Source: Subtercola vilae
Lineage (GTDB): Bacteria > Actinomycetota > Actinomycetes > Actinomycetales > Microbacteriaceae
Reading direction: 5' to 3'
Length of the DNA: 64,000 nucleotides
NCBI RefSeq assembly: GCF_004923255.1
Contig: NZ_QYRT01000019.1
Location: forward strand, 1-64,000
Part shown: positions 16,469-25,139 of the stretch, piece by piece
Layout: every line of letters starts with the position of its first letter
How positions within the stretch are numbered: position 1 is the stretch's first letter
The notes under the pieces: generated by a model
What the model was told of the DNA's origin: nothing
The model's input: only the letters and a program-made list of their open reading frames with translations
The model's database searches: none
Position numbers and translations under genes: made by a program

Positions 16469-17086
16469 CGAGGCCCGTTCCCGTCGCCGCGCACGAACGA
16501 GAACAACGGCGACCCCCGCAATGGCGAGCAGCACGATCACACCCGCAATCGACACGATCAGCACCGCATTCACCCCCGCCTCAGACCCGCCCGCTGCCGC
16601 GTTCGGCAGCGCCGTGATGCGCGAATTGTCGACTGCCCCGCCGCACGAGGGCGCGGTGGCACTGCCCATCGCCGCGGCGGTTCCGGCGGGCGGGCTGTAC
16701 GTGAACCCGATCGAATTCGACACCGGATGCCCGTCTGACGACACGATCTGCCACGTCATCGTGTACCGGCCAGCTGCCCCCAGCGCCACGGGCACGCTCA
16801 CGTCGTGGCTCAGGATGCTCGCGCACCCCGTCTCGTAGTGCGTGGTCTGGGCATCCGGCCCCGTCACCTCGAGAATCGCCGACGAGCTGTCACCCGAAAG
16901 GTCGAGCACCAGGTCGTTGAACGTCAGCGAGACCGAGGTGAGGGGCGTCGTGACCGTGGAGTCGGCCGTGGGCGTGCTGCTCACCAGGTAGTCGTGGGCG
17001 CTGGCGCTGGTCACGGGAACCAGAGCGAGCGCGCCCGCAAGCGCAGCACCGAGCAGAACCCCAGCAACCGTACGTCGACTACGCAA
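16457..17086 (-). CDS. CopC-domain copper-binding protein
   Basis: 209 residues. A signal peptide ends near 'ASAHDYL', leaving a His at the mature N-terminus as in CopC/YobA copper sites. The beta-sandwich carries 'SVSLTFNDLV', 'YTMTWQIVSSDGHPVSNSIGFTY' with the conserved SSDGHPV motif. A Thr/Ala linker and one C-terminal membrane helix with a basic tail anchor it outside the cell. Its start overlaps the YcnI stop by 8 bases, so the two are coupled. Acts in extracytoplasmic copper handling (family knowledge). Confidence 0.9.
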   Translation of the reverse strand: MRSRRTVAGVLLGAALAGALALVPVTSASAHDYLVSSTPTADSTVTTPLTSVSLTFNDLVLDLSGDSSSAILEVTGPDAQTTHYETGCASILSHDVSVPVALGAAGRYTMTWQIVSSDGHPVSNSIGFTYSPPAGTAAAMGSATAPSCGGAVDNSRITALPNAAAGGSEAGVNAVLIVSIAGVIVLLAIAGVAVVLVRARRRERASKKL

Positions 17087-17876
17087 CGTTCGCCCCGCGC
17101 TTCTTCGTCACCGCGAGCACCGCGACGACGAGCGCGATGGCGCCGAGCGCCAGCCCCGCGATTCCGAGCCCGATCGCGAGCGCCGACGTACCGTCGCCCG
17201 TCGCCGCAGCAGCAGTCGTGCCAGCCCCCTGCGTCATGACGGCTCCCGCAGCCCCCGGCGACGCCGTCGCCGTCACCGACGCACCAGCCCCGGCACCGGC
17301 ACCGGCACCCGAAGAAGCAGCCGCAACCGGCGGCGCATCGTTCACGTACACCGTCGGTGCCGGGTTCTCCGGTTCCACCCCCGAAGCGGGCGTCGGCTCG
17401 GCCCAGTCGACCACGCTGCCATCAGAATACGTCTGGTGCGTCGGCAGCACGATGCTTCCCGTGCTGGGTATGGGCCCCGCCGAGATGGCGAACGTCAGAA
17501 ACTGCCCCGGCGCGATTGCCGCGGCAGCACCAGTAGCCGTCCAGGTGATCTTCGTGGGGGCCTCCGTCACCGTGCCGTCATCGGTCTTCACCGGCGTGGC
17601 CAGTGTCGACGAGGTCACTTCGGTCGTCCATCCGGCAACCGGCTCGTACGAAACGCTGCCGAACGGAGTGTCGGTGGGCAGATCGACCTCGAGTTTGACC
17701 GTGCTGGCCGTGGCCGACTCAGTAGGAACCTTGAACGTGAGAGTGCTGTAGCTGCCCGCCGCCGCCTGGTCGGGGTCGACGTGCACGTGGGCGCTGGCCG
17801 CAAGCGGAGCCCCCACAGCGAGGGCGAAAGCAACAGACGTGGTGCAGATCGCGCGCGCGATCGAAATCTTCTTCAT
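17079..17876 (-). CDS. YcnI-like copper-associated membrane protein (DUF1775)
   Basis: 265 residues. The signal peptide is cleaved before 'HVHVDPDQAAAGSYSTLTFKVP', giving the His-initiated DUF1775 (YcnI) domain that binds copper through its N-terminal His. 'FGSVSYEPVAGWTTEV' and 'ITWTATG' are family marks. A Gly/Ala-repeat linker (hexanucleotide GGCACC copies near 17291-17309) leads to a C-terminal membrane helix. Upstream partner of copC in a copper-related group with the membrane protein at 17931. Confidence 0.9.
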   Translation of the reverse strand: MKKISIARAICTTSVAFALAVGAPLAASAHVHVDPDQAAAGSYSTLTFKVPTESATASTVKLEVDLPTDTPFGSVSYEPVAGWTTEVTSSTLATPVKTDDGTVTEAPTKITWTATGAAAAIAPGQFLTFAISAGPIPSTGSIVLPTHQTYSDGSVVDWAEPTPASGVEPENPAPTVYVNDAPPVAAASSGAGAGAGAGASVTATASPGAAGAVMTQGAGTTAAAATGDGTSALAIGLGIAGLALGAIALVVAVLAVTKKRGANVA

Positions 17877-17930
17877 GGTGAATCCGTTTCTCAGCCGCCA
17901 CTTCGGGCGACCGGCAAGTGTGAACAGGGT

Positions 17931-18587
17931 CTACGCAGAGACGTGCTGCCACACCGGGGGGCCACGATGCCGAAGTGAACCCAGAAACACGCCGAGGTCG
18001 AGCGGATGATCGGGGGCCCGCGTACCGTGCGGCACCGCCCGGGCATCCGGTGTCGCCGGTTCGACGAAAACCAGCTGCCTGAACCGCCGCACCCGAAGGG
18101 CAGCGGAGTTGTACAGCCCCCAGAACGCCAGCTCACCACGGCGAAGCGCCACGATCGTGACGAGGGCGGCGACGGCGTGCGCGAGCCACATCCATGAACA
18201 GGGCTGCATCGCCGAGCCGGCCCCGATGCTCGCCGCTCCGGCCGCGCTCTGGTCGAAGAGCATGCTGACGAGGGCCGAGCCGTGGCTCATGCCGGCCATC
18301 TCGCCGGTCATCGGTTCGCTGGGCGACAGGGCAGCGCTGCCGGCGCCCACGGTGAAGAGCAGATGAAGCGCAACCTGGCTGAAGGCCACCGAGAGGGCCA
18401 GCCGGGGCAGCGACAGGCGCTTGCCGGCGAGCGCCACGCACACCAGGCTGGAGACGGCGAGGGCCAGGGCGAGGCCCACAGTTCCGGGCGCCATGCCGCC
18501 GGCGGCCACGTGCGAGAGGGCGGCCACGAACACCGAGACGCCCGCGGAGATGAGCCCACGGAGCACCCGTGCCGCTCTGCTCGTCAT
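17931..18587 (-). CDS. Putative copper-associated integral membrane protein
   Basis: 218 residues with about five hydrophobic segments, for example 'GLISAGVSVFVAALSHVAAGG', and a Met/His-rich outward-looking loop 'MTGEMAGMSHGSA'. The Met cluster suggests metal contact. It ends 54 bases before ycnI on the same strand. The ATG at 18587 has GGAG 5 bases upstream, so I reject the earlier start at 18722. I do not recognise a named family; it is not CopD by sequence, though its location suggests a comparable membrane role. Confidence 0.65.
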   Translation of the reverse strand: MTSRAARVLRGLISAGVSVFVAALSHVAAGGMAPGTVGLALALAVSSLVCVALAGKRLSLPRLALSVAFSQVALHLLFTVGAGSAALSPSEPMTGEMAGMSHGSALVSMLFDQSAAGAASIGAGSAMQPCSWMWLAHAVAALVTIVALRRGELAFWGLYNSAALRVRRFRQLVFVEPATPDARAVPHGTRAPDHPLDLGVFLGSLRHRGPPVWQHVSA

Positions 18588-18739
18588 GCCGCTCCTGCCG
18601 TCGTGCTGCCGCTTTTCGCCCCAGTCTACAAAGCGTAGAACACAGAGCCCAGCCCTGTCGTACAGCCTCCCGCACGGCCCAGCCGATATTGTGTTGCCGA
18701 CGACGCGCGTGCGTCGATGCACCGCACCGCAGGAGCCCC

Positions 18740-20050
18740 ATGTTCGACTCGTTACTCAACCTCAACATCGTGCAGGGCCCCGTCATCATCGGCTTCGCGG
18801 CCACCGCCGCCGTCTTCGGTCTGTACCTGCTCATCCGCCGCCCCGGCCGGCGCTGGATCGTCACCGCAGCATCCGGCCTCGTCGGCGGCGCCCTGGCCGG
18901 CATCGTCACCCTCGTCATCACCGTGTACCTGCTCGACCTGTTCGGCACCCGCCTGTCGCCTTTGGTCGACTCCGTCATCGTTCTCACCTTCGCTGCTGTG
19001 GGCCTCGCCATCGTCAACCTGTGGCTCTCGAGGTGGTGGCGCAAACTCATCGCCGTGCTCGGCATCGCGGTCTTCATCGCCACCGGAACCCTCGGCGTCA
19101 ACGCCGTCTACGGCCTCAACAAGACCGTCGCTGCCTTCTTCGGGGTCACCAACGCGAAGCCGCTCGTACTTCCGTCGGCATCGGGAACCCCCACCCCGGC
19201 ACCCGTCGTCGACCCGAATGCACCCCTCTACGAGAGCTGGATGCCCCCGGCCGACCTCCCCGCCACCGGTCAGCTCGGCACGGTGAACATTCCCCACGAC
19301 GTCTCGGGCTTCATCGCACGAACCGCGCTCGCGTACGTACCCCCGGCGGGGCTCGTGGCGAATGCGCCGGCACTGCCGGTGATCATCCAGCTGAATGGAC
19401 AACCGGGAAGCCCCGGCCTTGACGACCCCAAGGTCATTCTCGACAAGCTCGCCGCGGCGAACAGAGGCCTCGCCCCCATCGTGGTGAACCCCGACCAGCT
19501 CGGCGACGACACCAAAGACCCGCTCTGCCTCGACACCTCGAAAGGTAACGTCGAGACCTACATCATGAAAGACGTGGTTCCGTGGGTGAAGGCGCACTTC
19601 AACGTGCTCTCAGATCCCAAAGACTGGACCATCATGGGGTTCTCGAACGGCGGCATGTGCGCGTCATACTTCGGCGCGAAATACCCCAGCACATTCGGCA
19701 ACTTCGTCGACATCTCGGGAGATGAATACCAGGGCGTCGACGACAAGTCGACCCTGAAGAAGATGTTCGGCGGCAACCAGGCGGCCTACGAGGCGGTGTG
19801 GCCCACCACCATCATGTCGAAGTCGACGTACCCCGATTCGTGGGCGGTGTTCGCTGTGGGAGCTGACGACGCCGAGGCCATCCCGGGTGTGAAGACGAAC
19901 TACGACGCCGCTGTGGCGGCCGGAATCCACGCCACATACACAGCCATACCCGGCAGCGGGCACGACAACACCGCCCTCGACGGCGGGCTCTCTGCCGGCT
20001 ACACCCTGATCTACCCACGCGGTGGGTTGTCGGCGCCGCCGACGGGCTGA
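18740..20050 (+). CDS. Membrane-anchored alpha/beta-hydrolase (esterase D/antigen 85-like)
   Basis: 436 residues. Four hydrophobic segments fill residues 1-130 ('IIGFAATAAVFGLYLLI', 'LAGIVTLVITVYLLDLFG' and others). The C-terminal domain is an esterase fold: 'LPVIIQLNGQPGSPG', the nucleophile elbow 'MGFSNGGMCA' (GxSxG serine), an acidic residue in 'AVGADDAEAIPG' and 'GSGHDNTAL' with the catalytic His. GCAGGAG lies 4 bases before the ATG. Divergent from the membrane protein at 17931. Likely an extracytoplasmic esterase; substrate unknown. Confidence 0.8.
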   Translation: MFDSLLNLNIVQGPVIIGFAATAAVFGLYLLIRRPGRRWIVTAASGLVGGALAGIVTLVITVYLLDLFGTRLSPLVDSVIVLTFAAVGLAIVNLWLSRWWRKLIAVLGIAVFIATGTLGVNAVYGLNKTVAAFFGVTNAKPLVLPSASGTPTPAPVVDPNAPLYESWMPPADLPATGQLGTVNIPHDVSGFIARTALAYVPPAGLVANAPALPVIIQLNGQPGSPGLDDPKVILDKLAAANRGLAPIVVNPDQLGDDTKDPLCLDTSKGNVETYIMKDVVPWVKAHFNVLSDPKDWTIMGFSNGGMCASYFGAKYPSTFGNFVDISGDEYQGVDDKSTLKKMFGGNQAAYEAVWPTTIMSKSTYPDSWAVFAVGADDAEAIPGVKTNYDAAVAAGIHATYTAIPGSGHDNTALDGGLSAGYTLIYPRGGLSAPPTG

Positions 20051-20096
20051 TCACGCGGTGAGCGCGCGGTGAGCACGGGCACGGTAGCGTGAACCT

Positions 20097-21335
20097 ATGG
20101 TGTCGCTCGTATCGGTAGTCGCGCTCGGCACGCCGTTCGTCGTGGAGCTTGACGGCGTCACCCCCACCGAGGTGTCGCAGTTCGTCGAGTCGTGGGCCTG
20201 GTGCTCTGGTGAGCTCGTCAGCGAGGCCCCCGAAGGCGCCACAGTGTTGCGTGCTACCGTGACCGCTCCCCATTCGGCGGCCGCTCCGGATGCCCCGCTC
20301 GAGAGCCCCGTCTCCGCACCGTCCGGCGCAGCCGTGCCCCCACCCTCAGCCGAGCCGGCCCCAGGCCTCGCTCCAGCCCCAGCTCCAGCTCCAGCTCCAG
20401 CTCCAGCTCCAGCCCCAGCTCCAGACGTCATCACCGCCGTGTCGTTCCGCGCCCTCGCCGACCAGCTCTCCGGCCTCATCACCCGCACGGCCATCGATGC
20501 CCAGCGCAACTCGCTTCTCATGCTGCACGCCGGTGCGGTCGCCGACCCGGCGACCGGCAACGTGGTCGCCTTCCTCGGCCCATCGGGCCGCGGAAAGACC
20601 ACCGCCTCCATCGCCCTCGGCCGCGCCTTCGGCTACGTCACAGACGAAACCCTCGCCGTGCGTGACGACCTCAGCGTGCTGCCCTACGGCAAGCCGCTCT
20701 CGGTGAAGCAGCCCCCGCCCGAGCGATGGAAAGACCAAGTGAGCCCGGCCACCCTCGGCCTGAGGGTGCCGCCGCCGGCACTGAGGCTGGTCGCCGTGCT
20801 GCTTCTCGACCGGAGACCCGCGTCGGGGAGCGACGTGGAGCCGGGCATCCGGAGCGTGAGCCTCACCGAGTCGATCGGCGAAGTGGTCGAACAGATCAGC
20901 TACCTCTCGCACCGCGACCGCCCGCTCGAGCGCCTGCAGGCCGTCTTCGCCGCGTGCGGCGGCCTCCAACAGGTGACCTACAGCGAAGCCGAAACCCTCG
21001 TACCCCTCGTGCGTTCGCTCTTCGCAGACGCCGAGCGCGCCCGCGGAACCACACCCAGCGTTCGCAGCATCGCCACCGACATCATTCGCGACGGCGACTC
21101 GGTCATTGCACTCTCGGGCACAACTGTGCGCGTGATCTCGGGCATCGCCCCCACGATTCTCGAGCACGCCCGGCTGCCGCGAACCCTCACTCAGCTAGAA
21201 ACCGCGGTCGTCGAGGCGCACGGCGAGGCCCCCGGCGACCGCACGGCCGAGCTTCTCGCTGCTGCCGTCGCCGAACTCGTCACCTCAGAACTGCTCGAAT
21301 GGATGCCCGGCGAGCCTGATCCTGACCGGCCCTGA
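20097..21335 (+). CDS. HPr-kinase-like P-loop protein with PqqD-like C-terminus
   Basis: 412 residues. The middle holds 'LMLHAGAV', Walker A 'GPSGRGKTT' and 'GYVTDETLAV', the pattern of HPr kinase-related P-loop proteins (His then GxSGxGKT then D-E/D). The N-terminal 85 residues are separated from it by an Ala-Pro repeat linker. The C-terminal about 90 residues ('VIALSGTTVRVISGIAPTI' ... 'VAELVTSELLEWM') resemble the PqqD fold, a small peptide-chaperone-like domain. Such kinases and PqqD proteins occur together in peptide-modification and polysaccharide loci, but no precursor peptide is visible here. The start at the ATG 20097 lacks a strong ribosome site. Role unknown. Confidence 0.6.
   Translation: MVSLVSVVALGTPFVVELDGVTPTEVSQFVESWAWCSGELVSEAPEGATVLRATVTAPHSAAAPDAPLESPVSAPSGAAVPPPSAEPAPGLAPAPAPAPAPAPAPAPAPDVITAVSFRALADQLSGLITRTAIDAQRNSLLMLHAGAVADPATGNVVAFLGPSGRGKTTASIALGRAFGYVTDETLAVRDDLSVLPYGKPLSVKQPPPERWKDQVSPATLGLRVPPPALRLVAVLLLDRRPASGSDVEPGIRSVSLTESIGEVVEQISYLSHRDRPLERLQAVFAACGGLQQVTYSEAETLVPLVRSLFADAERARGTTPSVRSIATDIIRDGDSVIALSGTTVRVISGIAPTILEHARLPRTLTQLETAVVEAHGEAPGDRTAELLAAAVAELVTSELLEWMPGEPDPDRP
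20372..20423. repeat. (CCAGCT)n hexanucleotide repeat encoding Ala-Pro
   Basis: About eight copies of a six-base unit with CCAGCC variants encode an alternating Ala-Pro linker between the N-terminal part and the P-loop domain of the HprK-like gene. Confidence 0.85.
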
Positions 21336-21374
21336 GCCCGGCCACCACCGGCCGCCGGTGGCCGGGTCAAACCC

Positions 21375-21524
21375 TCAGCGGCGAACCCTCGCCCGCCGCG
21401 CACCCGCTGCACGCAGAGTGCCGGGCCGCATGGCGACGGGGCGGTACCCGTCGGTCAGTACCTCGATGAACGTCGCAACGATGGCCGCAACGGCCAACAC
21501 GACAAGAACGATGATGAACAGCAT
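21375..21524 (-). CDS. 49-residue single-pass membrane protein
   Basis: Reads 'MLFIIVLVVLAVAAIVATFI' then a polar, Arg-rich tail ending 'RRARVRR'. GTAGGAGAAG lies just before the ATG, a strong ribosome site, which is the main reason to believe it. One N-terminal membrane helix with a basic cytoplasmic tail. It lies downstream of the large LuxR regulator on the same strand (gap 133 bases). Small proteins of this design are common in Microbacteriaceae; function unknown. Confidence 0.6.
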   Translation of the reverse strand: MLFIIVLVVLAVAAIVATFIEVLTDGYRPVAMRPGTLRAAGARRARVRR

Positions 21525-21657
21525 GGTCTTCTCCTACCTGAGTGCGAATCGGTATGACCGACAGTCGTCTCTAAGCGGGGTTCGCGTCATGCAGCGATCG
21601 CCCTATTCTGCGGCTGTTCGCGCGCCGGGTGCTGCCTCTCGTCTACGCATCGCCCGG

Positions 21658-24600
21658 CTACACCCCGCTGCGGGCAAGGTACGCGGCCTCGGTGCGCGTC
21701 GCGGCACCCGTCTTTCGCAGAATGTTCGACACGTGCACACTCGCCGTCTTGGTGCTGATGAACAACTGTTCAGCGATCTGCCGGTTGCTCAAACCCTGGG
21801 CGAGGAGCACGAGCACCTGCCTCTCGCGTTCGGTGAGCAGTGCGTCGAGCGACGTATGGTCAACGATGGAGCCGGCCCCACGCCCGGCCGACCCGGTTGA
21901 CCCTCTTGATCCGGCCGACCCGGTCGACCCGGTCGACTCTGCTCCGACCCTGTGTTTCAGATCGATCACCCGCTGCGCCACCGAGGTGAGGCCGATGCGG
22001 TCGGCAGTGGAGTGCGCCTCGTCGGCCCAGCGGCGAGCGGATGCCCGATCACCCGCATTCGCGTACGCTTCGGCCAATCGAGCTTTCGTGTACGGACCGA
22101 GTTGAGCCGGGGCGGTGGAGGCTGCCGAGGCAGCGACCGCGAGCATCCACAGTTCAGGGTCTGTTCCAGAACCGCGCGGGCCCCCGAGCTCGGCATCGAA
22201 CACCGCGACCGTTGCCGCCGCTGTCGGCCAGGCGGCAGCGGCGGCGAGCACCTCACGGAGTTCGGCCTCGAGAGTCGAACCAGAACCAGAATACGAAGCG
22301 GCACCAGCGGAGCGCGGCGATACCAGCTCGATACCGCGACCGCGGGCGGCCGCCAGAACACGCGCCGCGACCGGCAGCACCCCGAGGTCGTAGGGAGCGA
22401 ACGAGCGGTGTTCACTGTCGAGCAGCACGCTCACCTCGCTCCACGCCTCACGAATCTCGCCCCGAGCCAGAGCTATCTCACCGGCGACAGCCGCAAACCC
22501 CAGCCGGGACTGCATGTCGATGCGCAACTGCAACCGCAGCCCCTTTCGCCAGCCCCGCAGCAGACGTTCGGCCTGCGCCGAATCGCCCGACCACAGCACC
22601 GCCCGCAGTTTGAGGCGCTGGAGGTGGGCGCTGTATCCGATAGGCGGATCGAGTTCGAGAGCGCGCTCGAGCAACTCGTTCGCCCGCGTCGACTCACCGA
22701 GGGCGAAAAGCGGCTCAATGATGTTCGACAGCAGAATGATGCCGGAGGTGCGTTCGACTCCCCGTTGCCGAGCGTGCTCAGCCCCCTCTTCAGCGGTGCG
22801 AATCGAGTCGTCGAAGCGGCCCAGAAGGTTGAGCGCGCCCGACTGGTTCACGAAGTAGCGCAGTCGTGCCGAATCGTTGCCCCCGGCAAGCTGGCCCGCC
22901 AACGCGAGGTCGGCCAGCCCCGCCTCGACGTCACCGCGACCGAAGCGGGAGATTCCCCGAATGTTGGCCGCCACCGATTTTCGCGGTTCAGCATCGACCG
23001 CGACAGCTTCGGCAAGCGCGCGGTCGGCCGTTTCGATCGCTTCGTCGAACCGTGCCTCGAGCATCAGTCGCGCAGCCAGCTCCCCGAGAATATTCGCGCG
23101 CAGAACGCTCTGCGGCCGCAGGTGCAGCACGTCGAGCGCCTCCCGAAGCAGCGCGATCGACCCCACCTGCCCCACATTCGCCAGATACGAGGCTTTGTCT
23201 CGCAGCATTCGCGCGTAGGGCTCGGCGTTGCCCGACGGCCCACACAGCGCGAGCGCCTCGTTGATCAGAGCGATGGCGCGCTCGCTCTCGCCGGCATTTC
23301 GCAGAAGGTACGAGGTCTCTGACAGTAACTCGACGCGGCTGCGCCCTGCCAGTCCCTCGGCGTCAGCCACCTGATCCCAGAACTCCAGGGCTCGCTCACC
23401 GAGCCGCGCCGCTGCGAGAAACGCGAACGAGTTCTTGGCCTGCACCATCGCGGTGATCGACCACTCGAACGCCTTGTGGGCATTGTGAGCGAGCATCCAA
23501 TGGTACGAAATCGCCGTTGCGTCACCGGGACCCAGAGCGTTGGCATAGCTCGTGTGAAAGCGCACCCGTTCGCCCGGCAGCAGCTGTTCATGCACCGCCT
23601 CCCGCACCAGCGAGTGCCGAAACCGGTACGCCGTGTCGTCGACGACCAGCACATTCGCGGCCACCGCCTCGCTGGCGGCGGCGTCTATCTCGTCGGCGCT
23701 CTGCTCGCTGACGCGCGAGAGCAGCTCGTGCTCGACGCGCACTCCCCCGGCGGCCAGCAAGCGGGTGAGGCGCTCTGCCCCTTCACTCATCGTTTCATAG
23801 CGGGCCAGCAGAATCTCTCGCAGCGTTTCAGGAAAGCTGTCGGCCCTCAGGTACGCCTCGCAGCCGACCAGTTCTTCGATGAAGAACGGAACCCCGTCGG
23901 TACGCTCGAAGATCACGCCGACGTCGGAGCTGTCAAGCGGCGCCCCGTTCAGCGCGGTGATGAGTTGCCGCGACTGACGGCGAGTGAGCCTGGCCAATTC
24001 GCGTCGAGACACCCGCCGGTTGCGGTCGAGCTCGGGCAGCCAGGCTCTCAACGTGCCTCCGCGTGCCAATTCGTCACTTCGAAAAGTGAAGACGAACAGA
24101 ATGCGGCCATTCTCGATGACGCGCACCAAGAATCGCAACAGCGCGAGCGTGGCTTGGTCGGCCCAGTGCAGGTCTTCGATGATGACGACCAGTGGATGCT
24201 CGACGGCAGCATTCTCGAGCGTCGCCGCCACAGCATCGAACAGCAGCCCGGCGCCGGCCTGCTGCCCTGTTTCGGGCGCCACGACCCGACCGCCAAGCTC
24301 TGGCAACAGAACGGTGAGCGCATCGCGCGAAGACCCCGCGACGGCTTCGAAGGGGTCGGCGCCGAGCTGGCCGACGAGCGCGCGCAGCACTCCGATGATC
24401 GGGGCGTAGGGCGGCGCCGTCGAGTCGAAATCGATGCACTGGCCCCGAAGAACCCTGGCTCGCGAACCCACTCGCTGGCTCACGAACTCGTCGACGAGTC
24501 GTGTCTTGCCGATACCTGCTTCGCCACCGAACAGAATGGTGGTGGTACTCGGCTGCGGCGCCTGCTCTGACTGCAGCGCGGCTGCCGTCGACCGTGCGTT

Positions 24601-24810
24601 GGCGCGTGGCGTGGGCGGGCCGAGAGCACTGGGTGTGCTGAGAGCACTGGGCGCGCTGAGAGCACTGGGCGCGCTGAGAGCACTGGGCGCGCTGAGAGCA
24701 CTGGGCGCGCTGAGAGCAGTGGGCGCGCCGAGAGCAGTGTCGAGCGCGCCACCGAGCGCCTCGAGGTCGCTCTCGCGCCCTACGAGAATGTCGCTGCTGA
24801 TGATCTGCAC
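21658..24810 (-). CDS. Large ATP-binding LuxR-family (LAL/MalT-like) transcriptional regulator
   Basis: 1050 residues. N-terminal 'VGRESDLEALGGAL', Walker A 'GGEAGIGKTRLV' and Walker B 'PLVVIIEDLHWAD' mark the STAND ATPase; the middle is helical TPR-like repeat; the C-terminal 'LTERERQVLVLLAQGLSNRQIAEQ' region is the LuxR DNA-binding domain. Two low-complexity inserts are odd: SAPSAL repeats after residue 28, inside the AAA region before the P-loop, and a Ser/Thr/Gly run just before the LuxR domain. The GTG at 24810 is the only possible start after an in-frame stop, and its GAGGGA abuts the codon. Senses an unknown inducer; target unknown. Confidence 0.88.
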   Translation of the reverse strand: MQIISSDILVGRESDLEALGGALDTALGAPTALSAPSALSAPSALSAPSALSAPSALSTPSALGPPTPRANARSTAAALQSEQAPQPSTTTILFGGEAGIGKTRLVDEFVSQRVGSRARVLRGQCIDFDSTAPPYAPIIGVLRALVGQLGADPFEAVAGSSRDALTVLLPELGGRVVAPETGQQAGAGLLFDAVAATLENAAVEHPLVVIIEDLHWADQATLALLRFLVRVIENGRILFVFTFRSDELARGGTLRAWLPELDRNRRVSRRELARLTRRQSRQLITALNGAPLDSSDVGVIFERTDGVPFFIEELVGCEAYLRADSFPETLREILLARYETMSEGAERLTRLLAAGGVRVEHELLSRVSEQSADEIDAAASEAVAANVLVVDDTAYRFRHSLVREAVHEQLLPGERVRFHTSYANALGPGDATAISYHWMLAHNAHKAFEWSITAMVQAKNSFAFLAAARLGERALEFWDQVADAEGLAGRSRVELLSETSYLLRNAGESERAIALINEALALCGPSGNAEPYARMLRDKASYLANVGQVGSIALLREALDVLHLRPQSVLRANILGELAARLMLEARFDEAIETADRALAEAVAVDAEPRKSVAANIRGISRFGRGDVEAGLADLALAGQLAGGNDSARLRYFVNQSGALNLLGRFDDSIRTAEEGAEHARQRGVERTSGIILLSNIIEPLFALGESTRANELLERALELDPPIGYSAHLQRLKLRAVLWSGDSAQAERLLRGWRKGLRLQLRIDMQSRLGFAAVAGEIALARGEIREAWSEVSVLLDSEHRSFAPYDLGVLPVAARVLAAARGRGIELVSPRSAGAASYSGSGSTLEAELREVLAAAAAWPTAAATVAVFDAELGGPRGSGTDPELWMLAVAASAASTAPAQLGPYTKARLAEAYANAGDRASARRWADEAHSTADRIGLTSVAQRVIDLKHRVGAESTGSTGSAGSRGSTGSAGRGAGSIVDHTSLDALLTERERQVLVLLAQGLSNRQIAEQLFISTKTASVHVSNILRKTGAATRTEAAYLARSGV
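24622..24741. repeat. 18-bp tandem repeat in the LuxR regulator gene
   Basis: Unit GAGAGCACTGGGCGCGCT, six full copies plus a partial one, the inner four identical. It encodes the hexapeptide SAPSAL on the minus strand. Near-identity of copies points to recent expansion. Confidence 0.9.
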
Positions 24811-24850
24811 TCCCTCATCGTGTCATCTGCCGCCGACACGATGTGCGGTC

Positions 24851-25015
24851 TCAGCGACGACGCCCGAACCGACTCCACCACGATGAGTCGCTGCGGCGGG
24901 CGGCACGCTGCTCGTCGAGGCGTTCGGCGGCGACACGGCGGTACTCGAGTTCGCGCGTGAAGCGTTCTTCGTTGGCCTGCTGCAGCCAGAGAAAAGAGGT
25001 GTCGGTGACCTGCAT
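24851..25015 (-). CDS. 54-residue coiled-coil-like small protein
   Basis: Begins 'MQVTDTSFLWLQQANEER' and continues as a charged helix ('ELEYRRVAAERLDEQRAA') ending 'SRFGRRR'. AGAAGGGC lies 7 bases before the ATG at 25015; the longer reading from 25084 lacks a site. It ends 40 bases before the large LuxR gene, same strand, so the two may share a transcript. Family not recognised. Confidence 0.55.
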   Translation of the reverse strand: MQVTDTSFLWLQQANEERFTRELEYRRVAAERLDEQRAARRSDSSWWSRFGRRR

Positions 25016-25139
25016 GATTGGTGCCCTTCTGTGACCCAGAACCACCGCTCTGGTACAGATGACATTTGCCTCTAAGACCCCCACTCCGCATGAGGAGGTC
25101 GCCCTATCTTGCAGAACTCTGCCCGCACCCGGGCGAGCC

